Made by a program: the position numbers and the translations under genes. Shown here in pieces: positions 7,875 through 14,300 of a stretch of 15,349 nucleotides of DNA. This DNA is from SZUA-430 sp964483585. Lineage in GTDB: Bacteria > Pseudomonadota > Alphaproteobacteria > Micropepsales > Micropepsaceae. The notes beneath the pieces were generated by a model. That model saw only the letters and a program-made list of their open reading frames with translations, had not been told where the DNA came from and ran no database searches. Position 1 is the stretch's first letter, and each line of letters opens with the position of its first letter. Where the stretch lies: assembly GCA_964483585.1 (NCBI GenBank), contig CAZABH010000052.1, positions 1-15,349 on the forward strand, in the 5' to 3' direction.

Positions 7875-8525
7875 ATGATTGATGCGCTGTTGGAGCTGGC
7901 GGCTTATCCTGGAATGGCACAAATACTAGGTGGTGCCTTGACAGCGGTGGGCACAGTATCGGCTGTTGTTTGGAGTGGCTTGAAGCAGGCTTCGGCGGAA
8001 CGCAATCGAAGCAAGGCGCATGCGCTCAATTTCGTGCTTCAGGCTCAACATATCTCGTTCAAGTTGGGGGAGCTAGTCATCCAGACGCTGGGACGCGATG
8101 ATGCCGATGATTCCGAGATCAAGGAAGCAGGAAAACTAGAGGAGGATGTAGCGAAGCTAAACGGCACCCTGTCTCTTTTCCCGGTGCATGAACTGCCTCT
8201 GAAGGTAGTACCGGCCGCGCATGACCTTCAGCAGCTTTCGGGCGCCTTATATCTCCACTGCCGCGCTGGCATTAAGGGCGATGCTCGAATTGACAACGAA
8301 TTCAGGGCAACAGCCTTTGCCCTGCTTGACCAAGCGGAGGCGCGCCTCTCGCAAATCAGCAGGTACTCGCACACAAAACTCCAGAGCGACTATTACAAGG
8401 AGTACGAAAAGAAGAAAGAGGCTATTCAAAAACAACTGGACCGTGAGGAAGAGGAGTTGCGCAAAGAGCAAGCAGAAGCCTCGGCTCGAACTGCAAGCGC
8501 GTCGCGGCGTTGGTGGCCGTTCTAA
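7875..8525 (+). CDS. unknown 216-aa membrane-anchored helical protein
   Basis: I do not recognise this protein. One hydrophobic segment lies at about residues 12-34 (GGALTAVGTVSAVVW). After it come a soluble, mixed-charge helical region and a strongly charged probable coiled coil at about 174-205 (YKEYEKKKEAIQKQL, then REEEELRKE). The end is basic and aromatic, RRWWPF. This suggests a single-pass inner-membrane protein with a large cytoplasmic helical domain. ATG 7875 has GGGGGA 7 nt upstream, which is why I prefer it. The alternative ATG 7818 overlaps the TpsA stop as ATGA and would add 19 residues by translational coupling. The gene lies exactly between the two copies of the TpsA C-terminal repeat. 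It is poorer in GC than the surrounding DNA (28 of 60 bases G/C in 8101-8160), which fits a transferred cassette. A role as partner or immunity-like protein of the adjacent tail is conjecture from position only. Confidence 0.75.
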   Translation: MIDALLELAAYPGMAQILGGALTAVGTVSAVVWSGLKQASAERNRSKAHALNFVLQAQHISFKLGELVIQTLGRDDADDSEIKEAGKLEEDVAKLNGTLSLFPVHELPLKVVPAAHDLQQLSGALYLHCRAGIKGDARIDNEFRATAFALLDQAEARLSQISRYSHTKLQSDYYKEYEKKKEAIQKQLDREEEELRKEQAEASARTASASRRWWPF

Positions 8526-8553
8526 GCATCCTCATGGGGAGTGGCTCACGCAT

Positions 8554-8695
8554 GCCTCTCGGCCGCGGGCACCTACGCGATCACGCCGTCGGCGGCGGTG
8601 GGCCTGGGGCTCTCGAACTATACGATTGCCTACATCGACGGCACGCTCACCGTCACCGGCGGTCCGAGCCCCTGGGTGCCGCAGCCGGTGGGTGG
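8554..8695 (+). repeat. direct repeat, copy 2 (displaced TpsA C-terminal sequence)
   Basis: This is the second copy of 7541-7682. Its left edge is abrupt: the bases before 8554 have no TpsA similarity, so the copy is 5'-truncated. The reading frame matches TpsA and continues into a different tail. Confidence 0.9.
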
Positions 8696-8807
8696 GGAGA
8701 CCGTGTCCCTGCCTGATGACGACGACGATAGTCTCGCCTGCAGCGCCGACAGCATGCCCCTTCCCGCAAACGACAACGCGGGAACCATGCAGGCCTGCGC
8801 GCAATGA
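8554..8807 (+). pseudogene. orphan TpsA C-terminus with an alternative tail
   Basis: An open frame (possible GTG at 8541, no convincing ribosome binding site) repeats the last MBG strand segment and then diverges. It reads WVPQPVGGETVSLP, a run of five Asp, LACSADS, LPANDN and a terminal QACAQ. The tail of the full-length gene has the same skeleton (WVPQPVGG, LVC, LPANDN, terminal GSCSQ), so the two tails are diverged homologues. There is no signal peptide or TPS domain, so as it stands this cannot be secreted. It is most likely the original end of the gene displaced by the cassette at about 7683-8553, or a silent alternative end. GTG-initiated expression cannot be excluded. Confidence 0.75.
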
Positions 8808-8840
8808 CCGCGATGACATCGCTGATGGTGCAATGACAAC

Positions 8841-8942
8841 ATGAACAGGGGATATGTGGCCATGGCTCTCGGGATCGTCGCATTTTGTGTTGCCGGCCTT
8901 GTAGCCAATGCAGAGCGTGCCGGGATTGGTTCCTGCGGCTGA
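8841..8942 (+). CDS. possible 33-codon hydrophobic small ORF
   Basis: ATG 8841 to TGA 8942 encodes a 33-residue peptide with a hydrophobic core (ALGIVAFCVAGLVA) and the end GIGSCG. It could be a small membrane peptide. The terminal GSC resembles the GSCSQ end of the TpsA tail, perhaps by chance. No clear ribosome binding site precedes it, and the length is within chance expectation. The rest of 8808-9059 shows no other gene. Confidence 0.2.
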   Translation: MNRGYVAMALGIVAFCVAGLVANAERAGIGSCG

Positions 8943-8995
8943 CAAGGACGCCTAGGGCGACGGGGCTGTTGTTGGGGGGGCAGTTTGAATCTGTG

Positions 8996-9027
8996 AGACC
9001 TCGCGACACAAGGTGGCGAGAAGGTCT
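8996..9027. terminator. bulged hairpin between convergent genes, possible transcription end
   Basis: AGACC (8996-9000) pairs with GGTCT (9023-9027) and TCGC (9001-9004) with GCGA (9016-9019). A 3-nt bulge lies on one side and the loop is 11 nt. The hairpin sits between the rightward TPS region and the leftward gene ending at 9060, where termination from both sides would be expected. Neither strand has a convincing U-run after the stem, so intrinsic termination is doubtful. Confidence 0.3.
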
Positions 9028-9059
9028 GGGAGTTCGTTAAGGCGCACAGGCGCTGATCT

Positions 9060-9416
9060 TCACCTTATCCTGTCGAGTGCCTCGCAGAAGGTGTGGGCGT
9101 CGTTGGAGCTTTCGAAGGCGGTTGCTGCTGCATTGATTTCGGTGACGCGCCGGGCGAGCGCGTCAAGGCTGAGGCTTCCATTGGCTGTGCTCTGCTGCAG
9201 CTCCTGCATGAGTTCGGCAAGACGGGTCTCGGCATCGGATCGGGTGGCGCAGCTTGCGCTGTTGCTGAACATGTAGAGTGTGCAGACCACGGCGATGGCG
9301 GCGCATGTCACGGCCAGTATGCGATGCGTCGGGGTCAGTGTTGTCCATGCGTGCTGCAGCCGCCCGATGAATTGGGTCGCCTGTTCGCGGGTGCTCAATT
9401 GCTGATGTTCTCGCAT
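9060..9416 (-). CDS. small single-pass membrane protein (118 aa), coupled to the YD/Ig-like gene
   Basis: Unrecognised 118-aa protein. A short polar N-terminus (MREHQQLSTREQ) precedes one transmembrane segment at about residues 33-50 (ILAVTCAAIAVVCTLYMF). A helical, probably periplasmic tail follows, with heptad-like spacing (AETRLAELMQELQQ) and Cys at 56 and 111. The ATG lies inside the end of the upstream gene, overlapping by 22 bp. No ribosome binding site is visible, so translation is probably coupled. A longer frame to 9512 exists, but its extra residues are a His/Arg-rich shadow of the upstream gene. Pairing with the secreted YD/Ig-like protein suggests a shared process, but nothing identifies it. 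Confidence 0.65.
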   Translation of the reverse strand: MREHQQLSTREQATQFIGRLQHAWTTLTPTHRILAVTCAAIAVVCTLYMFSNSASCATRSDAETRLAELMQELQQSTANGSLSLDALARRVTEINAAATAFESSNDAHTFCEALDRIR

Positions 9417-10786
9417 GTGATGACAGGGGTGATCGTGCCGGTTGCCGTACCGCCGAGGCCGTCCGAGATCGTGTAGGTCACTGGGCCCACCGTGGTCGTG
9501 AATGCGGGGCAAGCGGCTGTGCGTGTGATGGTGACTGTGGTGCCAGCCGCATTGATCGAGGCTGTGCCGTTCAGGGGTTGGGTCACACCGGTCACACGCA
9601 GCATGTTGCCATCGGGATCGCTGTCGTTCCAGCGTGGGTCGATCGTGCCCGTGGGTTGTGTTGCGCTGCCGCCCGGGATGTAGGTGCCGTAGAGTTCCAC
9701 GCTGTCTGCGTTTGCGACCGGTGGGCGGTTCGTCGCCTGGATGGTCATGGCGACATTGGTGCTGGCGGTCTGTCCATCTGCGTCGGCGATCGTATAGGTG
9801 AAATTGTCGGGGCCCGACTGACCTGCTTGCGGGGTGTAGGTCAGCGAGGTTCCGGCATTGATCGTGACTGTACCTTTCGTGCCGTTTGTGCGCGCGGTGA
9901 TGGTCAGTGTGCTGCCGTCGGGGTCGCTGTCGTTCGCGCGTGGATCGAAGGTGACGGGCTGATTGAGATTGGTCACGATGGTGTCGGCATTGGCGATCGG
10001 GGCCGACTGTCCGTGGGTGACCTGCATGCTCACGGTAGCGACCGCGCTTGCGCCGTCGCTGTCGGCGATCGTGTAGGTGAAGCTGTCGGTGCCGAACTGG
10101 TTCGCGTTCGGCGTGTACACGAGGCCTGTTCCCCCGCCCGTGATCGTTACCGTGCCGCGCAAGGGTGTCGAGGTGGCAATGATGGTGATGGCGTCGTTGC
10201 CGGGGTCGCTGTCGTTGATGCGGGGGTCAAAGTATCGGGTGGTATTCCGGCTTGTCGTGACCGTGTCATTGACGGCGATGGGGGCCATGTTGGCGAAGGT
10301 GACTGTGACGTTTCCATAGGCTTCGGCGCCTGCCGTGTCGCGGATGACATAGACGAAGCTGTCCCCGCTGCCGCGGCGGTTGGTGCTTGTGTAGGTTATC
10401 GATGAGCCTGCGCCAGAGAGGGATGCCGTGCCAAGCGAGCCGCTGCCTGCGCTGTAGAGATTGATCGCATTGCCATCCGGATCGGTGTCGTTCAGGCGCG
10501 GATTGAATGTGACCGAGGACTGGTTCTCGAACAGTGTGACTGTATCCGGATTTGCAACGGGTGGCCTGTTGGCTCCTGCCGTGCGGACCACGCGCTGCAG
10601 GCGGTTGCCGGCCGCATCATAGGTGTAGACGATCTCCTTGCCGTTGTCGTAGCGCACGCGCACCAGACGGCCGAGAGCATCGTACTGGTATTGCGTTGCG
10701 GCCCACGTGGCTTGCGGGAGCAGCAGCACGAGGGCGACCGACAGCGCTGCGATGGCGGTCCGGTGTGTTGGTCCGATCTTGCGCAT
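9395..10786 (-). CDS. secreted protein with YD (RHS-like) strands and four cadherin/Ig-like repeats
   Basis: 463-aa exported protein. ATG 10786 starts a signal peptide (1-29, MRKIGPTHRT then a Leu/Ala core ending TWA). It is preceded by an AGAGGGGG ribosome binding site 5 nt away, and the promoter at 10822-10849 excludes the longer start at 10822. Residues 31-66 carry two YD-type strands (YQYDALGRLVRVRYDNG and YTYDAAGNR), a minimal RHS fragment. Four repeats of about 95 aa follow (from about 74, 167, 260 and 353). Each begins with a PPVAN/API-type phrase, has an F-[DN]-PRxND-[ST]-DP core, and the first three end in an FxYxIxD-type strand. This is the cadherin-like/Big_9 style of extracellular repeat. 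The Asp-rich DxDPDG motifs suggest calcium binding. Repeat 4 carries an insertion and two cysteines (about 426 and 458). The gene is divergent from the small secreted protein and RHS genes and likely belongs to the same locus. Confidence 0.85.
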   Translation of the reverse strand: MRKIGPTHRTAIAALSVALVLLLPQATWAATQYQYDALGRLVRVRYDNGKEIVYTYDAAGNRLQRVVRTAGANRPPVANPDTVTLFENQSSVTFNPRLNDTDPDGNAINLYSAGSGSLGTASLSGAGSSITYTSTNRRGSGDSFVYVIRDTAGAEAYGNVTVTFANMAPIAVNDTVTTSRNTTRYFDPRINDSDPGNDAITIIATSTPLRGTVTITGGGTGLVYTPNANQFGTDSFTYTIADSDGASAVATVSMQVTHGQSAPIANADTIVTNLNQPVTFDPRANDSDPDGSTLTITARTNGTKGTVTINAGTSLTYTPQAGQSGPDNFTYTIADADGQTASTNVAMTIQATNRPPVANADSVELYGTYIPGGSATQPTGTIDPRWNDSDPDGNMLRVTGVTQPLNGTASINAAGTTVTITRTAACPAFTTTVGPVTYTISDGLGGTATGTITPVITCENISN

Positions 10787-10791
10787 CTGTG

Positions 10792-10798
10792 CCCCCTC
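10792..10798 (-). promoter_or_regulatory. ribosome binding site fixing the start at 10786
   Basis: On the minus strand GAGGGGG lies 5 nt before ATG 10786, a strong Shine-Dalgarno match. It supports this start over the upstream in-frame ATG at 10822. Confidence 0.7.
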
Positions 10799-10821
10799 TG
10801 CAGGATGCGTCTCCTGCGTCA

Positions 10822-10849
10822 ATCATAGACCTTGGATATCGCATGACAA
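10822..10849 (-). promoter_or_regulatory. sigma-70-like promoter for the YD/Ig-like gene
   Basis: On the minus strand TTGTCA (10849-10844) is followed after 16 nt by TATGAT (10827-10822). Each hexamer matches the consensus at 5 of 6 positions. Transcription would begin near 10815, giving a leader of about 30 nt to ATG 10786. Confidence 0.6.
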
Positions 10850-10934
10850 GGGCTGCTTGGATTGAAACAGTTTCGTGTGTGTCTTGTGCAGTTGCGACAT
10901 GTCGGGTTTCAAACGTTTGTTCCTTGAAGCGGGA

Positions 10935-10962
10935 TTGACAGAGACCTTTTCACGGTTCCAAT
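10935..10962 (+). promoter_or_regulatory. promoter candidate for the rightward small-protein/RHS operon
   Basis: A perfect TTGACA (10935-10940) is followed after 16 nt by TCCAAT (10957-10962, 4 of 6 matches to TATAAT). Transcription would start near 10969, after the ATG at 10961. That favours ATG 11015 for the first gene. The weak -10 keeps this uncertain. Confidence 0.45.
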
Positions 10963-11014
10963 GTTGACGCGTGAAGTCTTCAACTGGGGACAGCGTGATC
11001 ACGTGAAGCGCTGG

Positions 11015-11374
11015 ATGGAAACCGATCCTGGACGTGCGCTGCCCGCCCTTGCGGGGTTTGCCGCGCTGGTCGTTGTACTGGCTGTGGCGTTGACGCCTGC
11101 GATCGCGCAGGGGTCATACGCGTACTGGGTTTCGATGCGTGGTGTTGCTTCCGAGGGCAAGCCTGGTTTCGTGCCGCTCAGCCCTGTCGCCACCTCCAGC
11201 TTCAGTGTCGCATTCGCGGGGTGCCGCGGGCGGACGTGGTACTTGCAACCTGCTTCTGCCGCCAGCGTGCAGGCTGCGCGCATGGCGGGCGAAACGGTGC
11301 AGATCCATCGTGGCCCCGCAGGGTCGCAACCTGCCGGGTCGATGGTCATCTGTCTCATTCAGGCGGATGACTGA
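11015..11374 (+). CDS. small exported protein (119 aa) directly upstream of the RHS gene
   Basis: Unrecognised protein with a signal peptide at residues 1-32 (METDPGRALPALAG, then a Val/Leu/Ala core ending PAIAQ). A short mature part of about 87 aa follows, containing two cysteines (AGCRGRTWYLQ and MVICLIQADD) that may form a disulfide. I prefer ATG 11015 because it begins the signal peptide cleanly, GAAG lies 6 nt upstream, and the promoter candidate overlaps the earlier ATG 10961. Starting at 10961 would add 18 polar residues. The stop TGA is followed after one base by the RHS start, so the two are almost certainly co-transcribed. It may be a secretion or folding partner of the RHS protein. 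That is inference from position. Confidence 0.65.
   Translation: METDPGRALPALAGFAALVVVLAVALTPAIAQGSYAYWVSMRGVASEGKPGFVPLSPVATSSFSVAFAGCRGRTWYLQPASAASVQAARMAGETVQIHRGPAGSQPAGSMVICLIQADD
11361..11366 (+). promoter_or_regulatory. ribosome binding site for the RHS protein gene
   Basis: AGGCGG lies 9 nt before ATG 11376. The nearer in-frame ATG 11367 directly abuts this motif and would have no usable spacing, so 11376 is the better start. Confidence 0.55.
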
Positions 11375-11375
11375 G

Positions 11376-14300
11376 ATGGGGTGGTGCGGGCGCGCGCGAT
11401 TGCCTGGGGCTTTTCTGTGGGCTCTGGTGATCGCGCTTCTGCTCGCTCAGATCTGGCTTGCAGCACCCGCGCGGGCCCTGCCCGAGATCAAGCTTGGGAC
11501 GGGTGTTGCGGTGACGCCCGCGCAGGCTGACAGCTGGTACGCGGCGCAAGGGCTTGCAAGCCCTGCGTGGAGCGAGGATCCGGACCTGCGCCGGCTCGCG
11601 GCGGCGCTCGGGAATGATCCGGACCGGATCTACGCCTATGTCCGCAACGAGATCGATGTCATTCCGCTGTTCGGGATCCATGCGGGCGCGCGAGGCTGCT
11701 ATATCGACAAGGCTTGTACGCCGTTTGATCAGGCCGAGTTCATGGGCGAGCTGCTTCGCTCGGCGGGCGTGCAGGCAACCTACCAGATGGGAACGATCAC
11801 CCTCACCGGGGCGCAGTTCAGCAGCTGGTTCGGGATCACCAATGCAGCTGCGGCGCGCAAGCTTCTGGCGGATGGCGGGTTTCCGGCCGTCGTCAGCGGT
11901 ACCACGACCGTTAGCTCGGTCACGCTCAGCCATTTGTGGGTCCGGGCGACGATCGGAGGCGTGAGCTATGCGTTCGATCCGGCGTTCAAGACCCATACGT
12001 CGAAGGCGGGCATCAATCTTGTCTCGGCGATGGGTTTGAATGCCGGGGGCTTTTTCACGACGGCGATTACCGGTGCGTCGGCTACCACCACGAATGGAGC
12101 GGCACACGTCAGTGGATTGAACCGGGCGGGTGTTCGTTCGTCGTTGAACACCATGGCGGGGGCGCTGCTCAACCATATCCGTAACAGCCTTCCTGCAGCC
12201 TCGATCGAGGACGTGATCGGAGGGCGGGCCATCACGCCCGTCAACGGGGCCGCGTTGCGGCAGGCCAATCTGCCCTATCAGACAGTGCTCGGGCCCAGTT
12301 TCAGTGGCGACGTTCCGCTGGTGCTGCGCACACGGGTGGCGCTGTCGTTTCAGGCCGACGGTCAGCCGCGCACGCTGGCGTGGAATCTGAACGAGATCTA
12401 TGGAAACCAGATCACGTTCGAGGCCCATCCTGAACGTCTGGCCACTCCGACATCGCTGAAGTTTCGCGTCTTGTTGGGCGAGACCGATGTGACGGGGTGG
12501 GTCAGTGGGGGCCCGATGGACAATGCTGTCACGGTCAACCAGCCTTATGCGGGCGGTACGACGGCAGGTGTGGTCAACGGTACCTACATGGATCGGGTGG
12601 TGCCGGTCGGCGGACAATTCGTCGGGGCGCACCAGATCATCATCGCCAGCGGGCGGCCTTCCAGCGAACTGGCGGGCTGGCAGGAGCGTCAGCATACGGC
12701 GCGGCAGGGACACACGACGTTTCACAATTGGTCGGGGGATGGCGATCCGGCCATTCAGCCGCAGCAGATCTCGACCCGCCGGCGCATGGCAACCGCCTGG
12801 CTGATCCAGTTCCAGCAGATGGCTGCGCTGGTTGGGCGGCTGGCAAACACCGAAGTGGTGCTGCACGACATTGTGGGCGTGTCCAGCGCGGTTGGCGTTC
12901 ATGAGCCTGCAGCGTCGAATGCGGCGCCGTCCGCAACGTCCTACATGTTCAGCATGGAGCCTGCGCTCTCAACCATTCCGCGCAGCGGTGACATGACCCA
13001 GGTTGCGCGGGTGATGCGCACGATCGGCATGCTTTCGTCGGCGCTCGAAGGCAGTATCGGTCACCAGATCGCGGATTCCACCTATCCGGTTTCGACGGTT
13101 GCTCAGCTTGATTGGGCGCATTCGGGTCTCGGCGCCAACAGTGTCTATTATGCAGCCACCAGTGCGAACTGGGCTTGGGTCAAGTCGCAGATCCTCAATG
13201 ACTATCGTGCGACGACGGACTACAACGGCGTTGCCTCTTCGCCAATGAAAGAGCAAGCCGAGGCGTATGTGGATGCGGGGTACACGGTGTTTGTCCCACG
13301 CTCGTCGTCTCTGGGGCCCGCGCCGGCGCTGCGCTATCATTTGTGCCGGTTTGAAGGATCGCCTGATGAAACGACATCGGGCGGGACCATGAAGGTCCAG
13401 GTGCCGGACTTCAATTCCTATCCCGACCCCGGGGTTGTGGATTTCGCCAAGCTGCCTGAACCAAAAGGCTCCTGGCCGCTTGTCTTTCGGACGGTGACAA
13501 AAACAATCTATGGCAATCTCGTTTACTTTCACCAGTCCAGTCCAACCTGCAAAACCATCGACGATCCCGACCGGGCGGGGGCCTTCATTGCTGTTCATCC
13601 TGTCACCGGTGCGGTTGCACACATCTCCTCGCGGCTGCATGCCATGGGCAAGGGCGGTGGTGGTTCCAGCGATGTCGAAACCAATCCTTCGCGCATCTAT
13701 TCAATCCCGGACGATTTCCTCGACCAGCAATTCTCGTCCCGCGCCGCCGCACAGAATGTGGATCTGAAGAACGGGGTCCTGGATTACACGCCGCCGCCGG
13801 ACCTGACGGTTGGCAATGGCGGCTATCCCTATGCGCTGTCATTCCAGCGGTCCTATCGCTCTGGTGTCGAGGATCTCGAAATCTATGTCCCCGAGGGCGA
13901 GCCCTTGCCCATCACCTCGGGGCGTGATCCGATCTTCGGTTATGGCGGCTGGACCTCGAACCTGCATCACTACGCCAGTATCTCCAGCGATGGGTCGCAG
14001 ATCTTCGGGCAGGATGACCCGCGTGCAGCCGTGCAGACATTGGTCGCTGCCCAGGTTCTTCTGTCGCACCTTGGTGATGGACCGACGCCGCTTGCGAACC
14101 TTCAACGTCAGATCTCGGGCGCCTATGTGGCGGCCTGGTGGGCCGAGACGATCCAGCTCAACACGATCACGATCAAGCAAGGTCATGACAGCCGCAGCTT
14201 CACGCGGCTTGCTGATGGCACTTATTCGATGCGTGGCAGTGCAGAAACTGCCGAATTGCTGGGCGTGCGGCAGCTGGATGCACCTAACCTGCGCCAGCAC

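Noticed and set aside
7683..8525. Contact-dependent inhibition toxin/immunity pair
   Set aside because: The layout resembles orphan CdiA-CT modules, but the tail is only 46 residues, there is no VENN-type motif, and no nuclease or pore-forming domain is visible. I keep it only as an architectural analogy.
7541..8695. Insertion sequence or composite transposon bounded by the direct repeats
   Set aside because: The repeats are TpsA coding sequence. There are no terminal inverted repeats and the enclosed gene is not a transposase.
8221..8844. 207-codon plus-strand open frame overlapping the 216-aa gene and the orphan TpsA end
   Set aside because: It is Arg/Ser/Thr-rich and out of frame with both, and crosses the repeat junction, so it is a shadow.
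8974..8980. Run of seven G residues as a slippage tract
   Set aside because: It lies in non-coding DNA after the small ORF and before the convergent gene end, with no promoter or frame to switch.
11355..12902. Long 515-codon open frame on the minus strand
   Set aside because: It is a His/Arg/Pro-rich shadow of the RHS gene, which is open on the plus strand through this whole stretch with signal peptide and recognisable motifs.
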